From NCBI GenBank assembly GCA_944320785.1, contig CALUIR010000010.1, positions 1-64,000 on the forward strand: DNA of 64,000 nt. The letters are read 5' to 3'. Numbering within the stretch: the stretch's first letter is position 1; the number at the start of each line of letters is the position of its first letter. Below are positions 25,030-33,462 of this stretch, piece after piece. The notes below the pieces were generated by a model that ran no database searches, was not told where the DNA came from, and saw nothing but the letters and a program-made list of their open reading frames with translations. The stretch is from an uncultured Bacteroidaceae bacterium. GTDB lineage: Bacteria; Bacteroidota; Bacteroidia; Bacteroidales; Bacteroidaceae. The translations under genes were made by a program, and so were the position numbers.

Positions 25030-26811
25030 ATGTACAAGCTCTTCATGCCTTTCCATTGGAAACTGTTCGTTTCCATCATGGCCTTGTTCCTGGCCTTTGC
25101 CGCCAGTTTCCTCACCTTCCAATATGAACGGGAAAAACGATACAAGGCGGAACTGCTCAACCAGCAATTGCAGGATTACAACAACCGCCTGCATGAATTC
25201 CTTTACCCGTACAAAGACAGCCTCAGCCATGAGAAAGTGGACCCATTGCTGGACCGCTACATCATGCAGCACCACATCAACGAACTGAGGGTCACGGTCA
25301 TCACATCGGACGGGACAGTCATCTACGACAGCGACAAGGAAAACATACACAGCATGGACAACCATTTGGGACGGAAAGAAATACAAACCGCCTTGAAAGA
25401 CGGCACGGGATTCGACATCAACCGGCAATCCAAAAGCACAGGCATCACCTATTTTTATTCCGCCCATTATTACGACCGAAAATTCATCATACGGAGCGCG
25501 TTGCCCTACGACGTGAACTTGATAAAGAACCTCAAAGCAGACAAACGCTTCGTGTGGTTCACCGTCCTGTCCACCTTGCTGCTGACCGTGGTGTTCTTTA
25601 CTTTCACGAAAAGGCTGGGCATGGCTGTGCGGCAATTGCGGAACTTCGCCTTGCGCGCCGACCGCAACGAACCCATCAGCGTGAGCCTGCAATCGTTCCC
25701 GCACAATGAACTGGGGGAAATATCCCAGCACATCATACAAATCTACAAACGGCTGCACGAAACCAAAGAAGCCTTGTACATCGAACGCGAAAAGCTCATC
25801 ACCCACTTGCAGATATCCAGGGAAGGGCTGGGCATCTTCGACGCCAACAAAAAGGAAATCCTCGTCAACAACCTTTTCACCCAATACAGCAACATCATTT
25901 CCGACCACAACCTTGAAACGACCGAAGCGGTGTTTTCCATTCCCGAACTAAAAGACATCACACAATTCATCAACCACAGCCGGCAACGTCCCGGAGGAGG
26001 GCAAGAGGAAAAACGGAAAGCCATCACCATCAGCAAAGACGGGCGCATCTTCAACGTGGAATGCATCATCTTCCAAGATGCAAGCTTTGAAATATCCATC
26101 AACGACATCAGCCAAGAAGAAGAACAAGCCCGGCTGAAAAGGCAACTGACGCAAAACATCGCACACGAGTTGAAAACACCCGTCAGCAGCATACAAGGAT
26201 ACCTGGAAACCATTGTCAACACGGAAAACCTCCCGCCGGAGAAACAGAAAACATTCTTGGAAAGATGTTACGCGCAAAGCAACCGGCTGGCCAGCCTGCT
26301 GAGGGACATATCGGTACTGACGCGAATGGACGAAGCCCCCGGCCTGATAGACATGGAAACCGTTGACATCGCTGCCGTCATCCGCCGCATTGCCAACGAG
26401 ACAGCCTTGGATTTGGAAGAGAAACACATCACGCTCGTCAACATGATGCCGGAAAAACTGGAGACAAAAGGGAACCCATCGCTCATCTATTCCATATTCA
26501 GGAACCTGACAGACAACGCCATTGCCTATGCAGGAACAGGCATCAACGTCACCATCAAATGTTTCCGCGAGGACGACAATTACTATTATTTCAGCTTTGC
26601 CGACACAGGCGTAGGCGTAGCACCGGAACATCTGACCCGGCTGTTTGAACGTTTCTACCGTGTTGACAAAGGACGTTCACGAAAGATTGGAGGCACCGGG
26701 CTAGGTCTTGCCATCGTGAAAAACGCTGTCCTCCTGCATGGAGGAAACATCTCTGCCAAAAACAACCAAGACGGCGGGCTCGAATTCATCTTCACATTGG
26801 CAAAACAATGA
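25030..26811 (+). CDS. sensor histidine kinase partner
   Basis: A 593-residue inner-membrane kinase. Two membrane helices (~11-29 and ~175-196) flank a periplasmic sensor of ~145 residues. A HAMP-like linker and a PAS-like region follow. The dimerisation/phospho-acceptor motif IAHELKTPVSSIQGY places the His near residue 379. The HATPase domain has NLTDNA (~491), DTGVGVAPEH (~525) and GGTGLGLAIV (~554). It phosphorylates the adjacent regulator. It resembles RprX/PhoR-type kinases; the signal is unknown. It ends 9 bases before the convergent ROK gene. Confidence 0.93.
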   Translation: MYKLFMPFHWKLFVSIMALFLAFAASFLTFQYEREKRYKAELLNQQLQDYNNRLHEFLYPYKDSLSHEKVDPLLDRYIMQHHINELRVTVITSDGTVIYDSDKENIHSMDNHLGRKEIQTALKDGTGFDINRQSKSTGITYFYSAHYYDRKFIIRSALPYDVNLIKNLKADKRFVWFTVLSTLLLTVVFFTFTKRLGMAVRQLRNFALRADRNEPISVSLQSFPHNELGEISQHIIQIYKRLHETKEALYIEREKLITHLQISREGLGIFDANKKEILVNNLFTQYSNIISDHNLETTEAVFSIPELKDITQFINHSRQRPGGGQEEKRKAITISKDGRIFNVECIIFQDASFEISINDISQEEEQARLKRQLTQNIAHELKTPVSSIQGYLETIVNTENLPPEKQKTFLERCYAQSNRLASLLRDISVLTRMDEAPGLIDMETVDIAAVIRRIANETALDLEEKHITLVNMMPEKLETKGNPSLIYSIFRNLTDNAIAYAGTGINVTIKCFREDDNYYYFSFADTGVGVAPEHLTRLFERFYRVDKGRSRKIGGTGLGLAIVKNAVLLHGGNISAKNNQDGGLEFIFTLAKQ

Positions 26812-26820
26812 GAAAGGACA

Positions 26821-28041
26821 TCAACGGCCGCCAAACAGCCGCCTTTGGATGATGTGGCAGGCACCCACCACAGCCGCTTCATTGCCCAACGTGGCAGAAC
26901 GCAATTCCATGTCTTGAAGCAACAGGTTCAACGAATACTTGCAAACGGCTGAACGGACAGCCAATTCAAAATAAGGCCTTGCCGCAGCCAGATTCCCTCC
27001 GATAATCACCAAATCCGGATTGAACACATTGATGAGCAAAGACAAATAACGCCCTAACTTCTCTCCCACTTGCCCAATCGCTTCAATGGCCAGCATGTCC
27101 TCTTCCCGCACAGCTGCTTCTATGATGTCATGCATGGTGATGGAATCAATACGTTTCCGCTTTGCCAGCACAGAAGTGCGCCCCTCCAACAAGCGGTGCT
27201 TGAATAAACGCACAAGGGTCTCACCGGATATTTCTGTCTGGATGCATCCTTTCTTCCCGCAATCGCAAATCAACTCATTGTCCAATATAGGGCTGTGGCC
27301 AAACTCGCCTGAATAGCCGGAATGCCCATAGTACAATTCCCCATTGCAGATGATGCTGATGCCAAAGCCCCAACTGACATTCAGGTAAATCACATTCTTC
27401 CTCACCCCGACATTGCCGCTGCAATACTCGCCATACAACATCGCACGGGAATCATTTTCAATGAATGTCTTTATATGGATTTCTTCTTCAATCAAATGAG
27501 TCAGCGGACGGTCGCCAAAATGGAAGAACGTGTTGTTATAGCCTTCCTCTGAATTGATTCTGCCAGTAAAGACCACGCAAGCACTCAGGATTTTTTCCCG
27601 TTCTGTTCCTGATTCTTCAATAAAGCGGTTGATGATGCCGCAAAGCTCCTTCAAAGATTCTATGGTGTCCTCCAGCTGATAAGGCACTTGCTTTGCTGGC
27701 TTCACCATCTCGTTCTTGAAATTCTGCACGGCCAGCATCACGGAATCACGCTTCACATCCACGCCCATCAGGTAGGCACAGTCCGGATTGATGGCATAAA
27801 CGGCAGGAGGCCGCCCGCCCATCGTGTCCAATTTCCCTTTCTCCATCACGATGCCCATCTCCTTCAATTCGGAAATCACCTTTGTCACGGTCGGTATGCT
27901 AAACTCTGTCTCTTTGCACAATTCTACGATTGTCTTTTCATCATGCACTAACAAATGGATGACTTTTCTCTTCAATTTCTGCATCCTTATGCTCAAAAGA
28001 GGCATCTGGTTCGATATATTCAATAAATCGGATAACGTCAT
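26821..28041 (-). CDS. ROK family transcriptional regulator (NagC/XylR-type)
   Basis: A 406-residue protein with an N-terminal winged HTH (KRKVIHLLVHDEKTIVELCKETEFSIPTVTKVISELKEMG; DNA-binding domain to ~80) and a C-terminal ROK sugar-kinase-like domain with the zinc motif CDCGKKGCIQTEISG. Such proteins bind DNA and are released by a sugar or sugar phosphate. The start at 28041 (MTLSDLLNISNQ) is preferred; 28116 is an in-frame alternative. It is divergent from a sugar O-acetyltransferase pseudogene, and a pair of 21-bp-spaced repeats at 28121-28156 between them is a likely operator. Confidence 0.88.
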   Translation of the reverse strand: MTLSDLLNISNQMPLLSIRMQKLKRKVIHLLVHDEKTIVELCKETEFSIPTVTKVISELKEMGIVMEKGKLDTMGGRPPAVYAINPDCAYLMGVDVKRDSVMLAVQNFKNEMVKPAKQVPYQLEDTIESLKELCGIINRFIEESGTEREKILSACVVFTGRINSEEGYNNTFFHFGDRPLTHLIEEEIHIKTFIENDSRAMLYGEYCSGNVGVRKNVIYLNVSWGFGISIICNGELYYGHSGYSGEFGHSPILDNELICDCGKKGCIQTEISGETLVRLFKHRLLEGRTSVLAKRKRIDSITMHDIIEAAVREEDMLAIEAIGQVGEKLGRYLSLLINVFNPDLVIIGGNLAAARPYFELAVRSAVCKYSLNLLLQDMELRSATLGNEAAVVGACHIIQRRLFGGR

Positions 28042-28120
28042 GTCAAATTTGGCTTTAATTCCCCGAAGATAAGGCAAACAATCCAATCCGCCAAATATTT
28101 TGTCAGAATCTTGCATTTTC

Positions 28121-28156
28121 CCGTAAGATAGTTACAAACGTCCGTAAGACGGTTAC
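28121..28156. promoter_or_regulatory. two CCGTAAGA..GTTAC repeats, predicted ROK operator
   Basis: CCGTAAGATAGTTAC (28121-28135) and CCGTAAGACGGTTAC (28142-28156) are direct repeats 21 bp apart, and each contains the inverted pair GTAA-N5-TTAC. They lie between the divergent ROK gene and the acetyltransferase promoter. Confidence 0.5.
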
Positions 28157-28178
28157 CTTTCCATTGGATACATAAGGC

Positions 28179-28186
28179 TACTTTTG
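28179..28186 (+). promoter_or_regulatory. -7 promoter box TACTTTTG
   Basis: Exact TAnnTTTG box 20 bases before the acetyltransferase ATG at 28206. Confidence 0.6.
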
Positions 28187-28205
28187 CAATGACTTTGACA
28201 AATAC

Positions 28206-28795
28206 ATGAATGAAATGGAAGACATTTTTGCAAAAGACCTTTCGGGCGCCATGGTGTCCCCTGGCGAACCCGGTTATGACAAACTGATTAATGCCATCTT
28301 CGAAACGATGAAATTGGCCAACGAACTGAACACCGGCTATCATACGCCAGAGGAAGTGCATGATTACCTTTGCCGCATCACAGGGCAAGAAATCGACCCT
28401 TCCACAACGCTGCTGCCTCCCTTTTATGTGGACTATGCAAGAATATAAGGATAGGAAAAGGATGCTGGATCCAACAAGGATGCACATTCTTCGGCCGCTG
28501 CGGAATCCCCATCGGCAATGGCGTATTCATTGCCCCGAAAGTCAACCTCATCACCATCAACCATGACCCGGATCCCGACAACCGCAGTTCCACGTATGGA
28601 AAACCTATCATCATCGAAGACAAAGTGTGGATTGGCATCAATTCCACCGTGTTGCCCGGCGTGCGCATCGGCTACGGCTCCATCATCGGCGCCAACAGCG
28701 TCGTCACGCACGACGTGCCGCCCATGACCATCGTGGGAGGCAACCCGGCAAGGTTCATCAAGGACATCGGGAAAAAGGATAAACACCTGCCATAA
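28206..28795 (+). pseudogene. frameshifted maltose/galactoside-type sugar O-acetyltransferase
   Basis: The N-terminal part (MNEMEDIFAKDLSG... to PPFYVDY) is the Mac domain of LacA/NodL/Maa acetyltransferases. Sense continues in another frame from KNIRIGKGCWIQQG to the left-handed beta-helix hexapeptide region (NGVFIAPKVNLITINHD, VWIGINSTVLPGVRIGYGSIIGANSVVTHDVP) and a normal end. The break is at about 28437, where one base appears missing; the first frame stops at 28448. Intact, it would be about 196 residues and acetylate a sugar with acetyl-CoA. No slippery heptamer is seen, so it is a pseudogene or a sequencing error. It lies downstream of the putative ROK operator. Confidence 0.85.
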
Positions 28796-28892
28796 AGGGA
28801 AAGAAGCTATGGCAAGGGGCAATCCTTTCACGCCGCCCCGCAACTGTAGTCCGGGCATGGCAAACTGAATGAACCAAGCAAGCAGGACAAGA
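28785..28892 (+). ncRNA. degenerate cobalamin riboswitch-like sequence without a gene
   Basis: The stretch has, in order, AGGGAA (28796-28801), a small hairpin AAGG-GGCAAT-CCTT carrying the GCAAATCC-like P4 loop, the near-consensus core CCCCGCAACTGTAG (28836-28849), ACTGAA and AGCAAGCAGGACA near the 3' end. These follow the order of cobalamin riboswitch elements, but the 3' GGGAAGG region is missing. No plus-strand gene follows, only the tRNA terminator. It begins at the acetyltransferase stop. Otherwise 28893-29029 shows nothing. Confidence 0.35.
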
Positions 28893-29029
28893 ATACATTC
28901 CATTCTTTTCATTGATTAGAAGATAAGAACTTTGCAAACCTTCCCGCTCAACAGCCAACGAATCAGGTGTGATTTTTGCCCCTGTTCAGTACTTTTGAAG
29001 TTTTTTGGAAATGGACTTTATAACAATAA

Positions 29030-29060
29030 AAAAGCCACAAATCGTTGATTTGTGGCTTTT
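29030..29060 (-). terminator. terminator after tRNA-Ser
   Basis: AAAAGCCACAAATC-GTT-GATTTGTGGCTTTT, a perfect 14-bp stem with T-rich ends on both strands, 37 bases from the tRNA 3' end. Confidence 0.85.
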
Positions 29061-29096
29061 GTCCGTTTGCTGACCAATTCTGTCCTGCATGTTCTG

Positions 29097-29183
29097 CGGA
29101 AAGACAGGGATTCGAACCCTGGGAACAGTTGCCCGTTCACCGCATTTCGAGTGCGGCCCGATCGACCACTCCGGCATCTTTCC
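29097..29183 (-). tRNA. tRNA-Ser(CGA)
   Basis: An 87-base class II tRNA on the minus strand. The acceptor stem is GGAAAGA/TCTTTCC, the anticodon loop CTCGAAA sits in stem CCGCA/TGCGG, giving anticodon CGA (serine, codon UCG). A long variable arm and a T-loop TTCGAATC are present. CCA is not encoded; the discriminator is G. Confidence 0.95.
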
Positions 29184-29247
29184 TTTTATGCGTGGCAAAG
29201 GTACAACTTTTTAGCCATACATTGCACCTTGCCCCGCAATATTTTTA

Positions 29248-29754
29248 TCAATATACGCGATACAACAGCCAAGCTCCCTGGAAGTCTTCACGGTCGGGAT
29301 ATTTGGCCTTGAACTCGTCACGTGCGCGGGCTGCAGAATCACGGTCGTCAAATGTGGCCACCACCACACGATACATCGCTTTTTCCGCATTATACACGAT
29401 GATGGCATTGTAGCCTTGGTTGTCCATGTCACTTTTCAACCTTTCCGCATTGGTTTTCAAAGAAAAGCTGCCACATACAACACTGTAATTCTTCAAACCG
29501 TTCTCTGCACCAGTCACCACCGTTACTTTTTCTTCACGGATAGGAGCAGTAGAAACAGGCTTCTCCACCGGTGCTTCCACCACCGGCGTTTCCACCGGCT
29601 CGCTTGATTCTACTGGAGATATCACTTCCGGCTCCGCCAGTTCCTGTTGCTTGGCCTTTTCATAAATCTTCTTATAAGCACTTTCTTTCGACTTGCAGGC
29701 CGAAAACAAGAAAACCACAGAAAGACCCATGCATAAAATAGCTAACTTCTTCAT
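29248..29754 (-). CDS. SPOR-domain lipoprotein
   Basis: A 168-residue lipoprotein with signal and lipobox (MKKLAILCMGLSVVFLFSAC). Residues ~40-75 are a Pro/Glu/Val-rich linker (PVESSEPVETPVVEAPVEKP), and the C-terminal ~75 residues (NYSVVCGSFSLKTNAERLKSD...YRVVVATFDDRDSAARARDEF) are a SPOR domain, which binds denuded peptidoglycan at division sites. It is probably anchored in an envelope membrane facing the wall. It has its own promoter (29846-29853) and is followed by the tRNA gene. Confidence 0.9.
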   Translation of the reverse strand: MKKLAILCMGLSVVFLFSACKSKESAYKKIYEKAKQQELAEPEVISPVESSEPVETPVVEAPVEKPVSTAPIREEKVTVVTGAENGLKNYSVVCGSFSLKTNAERLKSDMDNQGYNAIIVYNAEKAMYRVVVATFDDRDSAARARDEFKAKYPDREDFQGAWLLYRVY

Positions 29755-29845
29755 TTTTCACGCTCTATTTAATCTGTTTACAAATTTGTTCTTCTCAAAA
29801 TACTGCTGCTTTGCTGCAGAAAGATTGCAATCTGCAAATTGCAGA

Positions 29846-29853
29846 CAAAAGTA
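29846..29853 (-). promoter_or_regulatory. -7 promoter box TACTTTTG for the SPOR gene
   Basis: Minus-strand TACTTTTG about 90 bases upstream of the ATG at 29754; the leader carries GATTGCAATCTGCAAATTGCAG, a set of small inverted repeats. Confidence 0.5.
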
Positions 29854-29984
29854 AACGATATCCGGCTACAAACCGCCTTCAAATATGTTAAATTTGCATA
29901 ACCAAACGTTTGCCCCGTCCTTTTCAAAAGCAATGGATTAATAAAAAATAACACCGAAAGAAGTACTGTAAAAGAATAATTTGC

Positions 29985-29992
29985 TAACTTTG
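29985..29992 (+). promoter_or_regulatory. -7 promoter box TAACTTTG for the YtxH operon
   Basis: Exact TAnnTTTG box 26 bases upstream of the ATG at 30019. Confidence 0.65.
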
Positions 29993-30018
29993 TTTCATAA
30001 CCATAAAACGATTATATC

Positions 30019-30222
30019 ATGAAGAATCTAGGTGTATTGGCCGCCTTTTTGGGCGGAGCTGCATTGGGTGCAGCATTGGGCATCTTGTTTGCACCTGAAA
30101 AGGGAGAAGATACCCGTGCGAAAATAGCTGAGTTGTTGCGAAAGAAAGGCATCAAGCTCAACCGTGAAGAAATGGACGATTTGGTGGATCAAATCGCTTC
30201 CGAAGTGAAAGGCAACGAATAA
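30019..30222 (+). CDS. YtxH-like small membrane protein
   Basis: A 67-residue protein. Residues ~5-25 are a glycine-zipper membrane segment (LAAFLGGAALGAALGILFAP) followed by KGEDTRAKIAELLRKKG, the layout of YtxH/GvpP-family proteins. Function is unknown; homologues are linked to envelope stress. First of three small genes, with a hairpin between it and the next. Confidence 0.8.
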   Translation: MKNLGVLAAFLGGAALGAALGILFAPEKGEDTRAKIAELLRKKGIKLNREEMDDLVDQIASEVKGNE

Positions 30223-30230
30223 AAAAAAGT

Positions 30231-30274
30231 AAAAAGGATTGGATGCGCCGCAAGCGGTTTCCAATCCTCTTTTT
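30231..30274 (+). terminator. intra-operon terminator-like hairpin
   Basis: AAAAAGGATTGG pairs with CCAATCC followed by TCTTTTT; the loop is an 18-base GC-rich segment. It fills the gap between the YtxH and holin-like genes and ends 4 bases before the predicted ATG, so it could cut transcription or control translation of the second gene. Confidence 0.65.
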
Positions 30275-30277
30275 GTG

Positions 30278-30664
30278 ATGTTCTCAGACAATCAGAATAT
30301 AGAAAACCTGCAGCAGCTTTACAGCGACATCAAAAAATATGTCCTGCTGCAAAAGGATTATGCCAAATTGGAATTGGTGGAAAAGCTGACTGCGCTGGCT
30401 TCCGCTCTTGCCATGGCATTTGTCCTCATCGTGTTGGGCATGATTGCCTTGCTGTGCCTTTTGTTTGCCGCTGCCTACGCCATCGCACCTTTAGTGGGAG
30501 GATTACCTGCAAGTTTCCTGATCATCACCGGGGCTGTGCTGTTGCTGATGGGTGCCGCTTACCTGTGGCGGAAGAAGCTGTTCATAGGCCCGATTGTCCG
30601 TTTTTTGGGCAAACTGTTCCTCGACAAACCTCAACCCGGCAACAATGGAAACGAAAAATCATAA
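30278..30664 (+). CDS. phage-holin-superfamily-III-like membrane protein
   Basis: A 128-residue protein with an N-terminal helical part (IENLQQLYSDIKKYVLLQKDYAKLELVEKL) and two membrane helices (ALAMAFVLIVLGMIALLCLL and ASFLIITGAVLLLMGAAYLW). This is the pattern annotated as phage holin family/Holin-X in Bacteroidota, but no phage genes are near, so it is more likely a housekeeping envelope protein. The start at 30278 lies just after the hairpin; an in-frame ATG at 30239 would place the hairpin inside the gene. Confidence 0.7.
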   Translation: MFSDNQNIENLQQLYSDIKKYVLLQKDYAKLELVEKLTALASALAMAFVLIVLGMIALLCLLFAAAYAIAPLVGGLPASFLIITGAVLLLMGAAYLWRKKLFIGPIVRFLGKLFLDKPQPGNNGNEKS

Positions 30665-30896
30665 AATCACCTTAGAGGCCATCAGCAAACGCAAGGAGGA
30701 ACTGCGCACTGAGATAAAACGGCAAAAGGCGCAAATCTTGTTTTCCTTGAAACAAGCCATGGCGCCATCGCCCGCCGAACTGAAACTGCATCCTTTCATG
30801 CAGAACCTGAATAAAGGGATTGCTTTGTTTGACGGTGCCATGACTGGCATCAAGATTATCCGCAGGATTAAAGCTTTTTTAAAACGAATGAAATAA
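30645..30896 (+). CDS. small basic helical protein, unknown function
   Basis: An 83-residue protein overlapping the previous gene by 20 bp. It is rich in Lys and Arg with a helical N-terminal half (ITLEAISKRKEELRTEIKRQKAQ) and ends in RIKAFLKRMK. It recurs as the third member of this small-gene arrangement; no domain is recognised. Likely co-translated with the membrane protein before it. Confidence 0.65.
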   Translation: METKNHKITLEAISKRKEELRTEIKRQKAQILFSLKQAMAPSPAELKLHPFMQNLNKGIALFDGAMTGIKIIRRIKAFLKRMK

Positions 30897-30948
30897 ATAT
30901 TTCAAGCGTTTTCCCGACTTTTGCGCGTCGAAACAAAGAAACAACCAC

Positions 30949-32370
30949 ATGAAAAAAAACATTTCTGTTGCCTTTGCAACTGTGGCAACGTGCTTGCTTG
31001 CCTTTTCCATGGCCTCCCCAGCTTTCAGCCAAAAACAGGCTAAATATGTATTCTGCTTCATCGGAGACGGGATGGGCGTCAACCAAGTAAACGGAACGGA
31101 ACTGTACATCGGCGAAACGCAAGGGACGATAGGGACTGTCCCGTTATGCTTCGCAAGTTTCCCGTACTGCGGGCTTGTCACGACTTTCTCTGCCACAAAC
31201 AGTGTCACCGATTCAGCCGCAGGAGGAACGGCATTGGCCACCGGCACGAAAACCTATAATGCGGCTATCGGCGTAAGCACGGATTCAACGGTTGTTTACA
31301 GCATTGCCACACAAGCGAAAAAAGCCGGACGCAAGGTGGGCATCGCCACAAGCGTCAGCATTGACCATGCCACCCCTGCCGCATTCTATGCACATCAAAC
31401 GGATCGCAACTCATATTATGAGATTGCCACGGACTTGCCGGTTGCAGGATTCCATTTCTATGCTGGCGCAGGATTCCTCGAACCCCAAAAAGGCAAGCGC
31501 AGAAAAGCGGAAAACATTTTCAATTTATTTGAAGAGAACGGTTACACCATCGCCAAGGGCTATAATGAATTCAACAGGAAATGCCAGACGGCCGATAAAA
31601 TCATCCTGACCCAAAAGGAAGGGAAAGACGCCAAAAGCCTTCCGTATGCCATCGACCGCGAAGATGACGACCTCACTTTGGCACAAATCACCCAAAGCGC
31701 CATCCGCTTCCTCACCAAAGGAGAAGACACGGGCTTCTTCCTGATGGTAGAAGGAGGGAAAATCGACTGGGCATGCCACGACAATGACGCCGCCACCATG
31801 GTGAACGAAGTGATTGATTTCGACAACGCCGTGAAGATTGCCTATGAATTTTACCAGAAACACCCGGATGAGACCCTGATTGTCATCACCGCCGACCATG
31901 AGACAGGAGGCTTCGCATTAGGCACAGGCGAATACGAACTGAACTTGAGGGCATTGGCCGCACAGGCATCCTCGCAAGAACAGCTTTCGGCGGAAATCGG
32001 GAAACTAAGGATAGAAAAAGACAACCAAGTGGAATGGGAAGATATCCGCGAACTGCTGGAAGAACACCTGGGGTTCTGGGACACCATCACACTGAATGAA
32101 AAACAGGAAAGCCTGCTGAAGGACGAATTCGCCCAATCTTTCGGTGAAAAACGCATGAAACTGAAGAAAGGTGAATATTCATTGAACGAGCCATTGGCCA
32201 TCGCTGCCAGAAAAATCCTGAACGACATCGCTTTGGTAGGATGGACAAGCGGAGGGCATTCGGCAGGGTATGTGCCGGTATTTGCCATCGGCGCAGGCGC
32301 AGAACAGTTCCATGGCAGGATGGACAATACGGAAATCCCCGTCAAGATAAGCCGTGCCGCCGGGTATTGA
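30949..32370 (+). CDS. exported alkaline phosphatase
   Basis: A 473-residue secreted phosphatase with a signal peptide (ending SPAFSQ). It has all alkaline phosphatase superfamily hallmarks: metal ligand in FIGDGMG (Asp40), nucleophile Ser89 in VTDSAAGGTALATG, DHATPAAFYAH, metal ligands in WACHDNDA, TADHETGG, and the C-terminal TSGGHSAGYVPVFA. It releases phosphate from monoesters in the periplasm. The upstream GACTTTTG at 30916-30923 is a one-mismatch promoter box. No pho-type partner is adjacent. Confidence 0.93.
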   Translation: MKKNISVAFATVATCLLAFSMASPAFSQKQAKYVFCFIGDGMGVNQVNGTELYIGETQGTIGTVPLCFASFPYCGLVTTFSATNSVTDSAAGGTALATGTKTYNAAIGVSTDSTVVYSIATQAKKAGRKVGIATSVSIDHATPAAFYAHQTDRNSYYEIATDLPVAGFHFYAGAGFLEPQKGKRRKAENIFNLFEENGYTIAKGYNEFNRKCQTADKIILTQKEGKDAKSLPYAIDREDDDLTLAQITQSAIRFLTKGEDTGFFLMVEGGKIDWACHDNDAATMVNEVIDFDNAVKIAYEFYQKHPDETLIVITADHETGGFALGTGEYELNLRALAAQASSQEQLSAEIGKLRIEKDNQVEWEDIRELLEEHLGFWDTITLNEKQESLLKDEFAQSFGEKRMKLKKGEYSLNEPLAIAARKILNDIALVGWTSGGHSAGYVPVFAIGAGAEQFHGRMDNTEIPVKISRAAGY

Positions 32371-32397
32371 CCCCTGCATCCCGCGCCCTTGAAACAA

Positions 32398-32437
32398 AAT
32401 CCCCCAAGGCATGAATGGGCAATTGCCTTGGGGGATT
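32398..32437. terminator. bidirectional terminator
   Basis: AATCCCCCAAGGCA and TGCCTTGGGGGATT, a perfect 14-bp stem with a 12-base loop between the convergent alkaline phosphatase and manA genes. Confidence 0.85.
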
Positions 32438-32460
32438 TGCTTTTCAATGGGCGGCCACGC

Positions 32461-33429
32461 TTAAACGTAAGTCTCCAACAATTTCACAGAGGGAGAAGGG
32501 CTGATAGAGATTTCCTGCAACTCGGCGGGTATCAACACCGTCTCGCCGGCAGACAATTCCAGTTCATAACCGTTGTTGTCCGCAATCTTGCAGGCGCCTT
32601 CCATGCAGATGTAAATGACGAAAGAATCTAATTCCGAATAGTCACACGAAATGCTTTCTGTCAAATCATACAAGGAGGTGGTGAAATACGGGCAAGCCAC
32701 CAATTCCACCGGCTCGTTCTTCATGGGTTCATAATGCGTGCGGTAATCATCCAGCACCTCATAGTCTATCGCATCTTTGGCCAATTCCGTATGCAGTTCG
32801 CGCAGGTTGCCGTCCGCATCCTTGCGGTTGAAATCATATATGCGGTAAGTTATGTCTGAAGTTTCCTGTATTTCCGCAATGAAAGCACCCGCACCGATGC
32901 TATGCACCCGGCCTGCCGGAAGGAAGAACACATCGCCTTTATGTATTTCATATTCTTGCAGCACCTCGGTAATCGTGGAATCATGAATCCGTTCCTTATA
33001 TTCTTTCGGCGTGATTTGCCTTGAGAAGCCGGAACGCAACTTCGCGCCTTCCGCCGCATCCACCACATACCACATTTCCGTTTTTCCCAACGAATGATGC
33101 CGTTTCTTGGCCAATTCGTCCGATGGATGCACTTGGATAGACAAGTCTTGGCAAGCGTCGATAAACTTAATCAGCAACGGGAAAGTGTCTCCAAACCGCT
33201 TGTAATTGGCCTCTCCCACCAAGTCGCCTTTATAAGTCCGCACCAATGCGTTCAGGGTCATTCCTTTGCATTCGCCAGCCGACACGACGGATTCGTTGCC
33301 GCGCACGCCCGACACTTCCCAGCTTTCGCCGACATGGTGAAGGTTTTCCGGCAAATGTTTGAAAGGAATAATTTTTTCTCCCCCCCAAAGCGTCTGCTTC
33401 AGGATGGGAACAAATTTCATAGGATACAT
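32461..33429 (-). CDS. manA: mannose-6-phosphate isomerase, class I short type
   Basis: A 322-residue cupin-fold isomerase interconverting mannose 6-phosphate and fructose 6-phosphate, feeding GDP-mannose/fucose and glycolysis. Zinc-site and family motifs include LSIQVHPSDELAKKRHHSLGKTEMWYV and HKGDVFFLPAGRVHSIGAGAFIAEIQETSDITYRIYD. The length matches the short Bacteroidota/Bacillus form. It lies 33 bases after engB and probably shares its transcript. The Met four codons in (33420) is an alternative start. Confidence 0.93.
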   Translation of the reverse strand: MYPMKFVPILKQTLWGGEKIIPFKHLPENLHHVGESWEVSGVRGNESVVSAGECKGMTLNALVRTYKGDLVGEANYKRFGDTFPLLIKFIDACQDLSIQVHPSDELAKKRHHSLGKTEMWYVVDAAEGAKLRSGFSRQITPKEYKERIHDSTITEVLQEYEIHKGDVFFLPAGRVHSIGAGAFIAEIQETSDITYRIYDFNRKDADGNLRELHTELAKDAIDYEVLDDYRTHYEPMKNEPVELVACPYFTTSLYDLTESISCDYSELDSFVIYICMEGACKIADNNGYELELSAGETVLIPAELQEISISPSPSVKLLETYV

Positions 33430-33462
33430 TTCTATTCAGAGATTATTTATAGATTTATTGGG

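Noticed and set aside
28430..28450. Programmed -1 frameshift in the acetyltransferase
   Set aside because: No X XXY YYZ slippery heptamer is seen at the junction, and the family is not known to use recoding.
30278..30896. Prophage remnant because of a holin-like gene
   Set aside because: No other phage genes are nearby and the YtxH-holin-like-small protein trio looks like a housekeeping arrangement.
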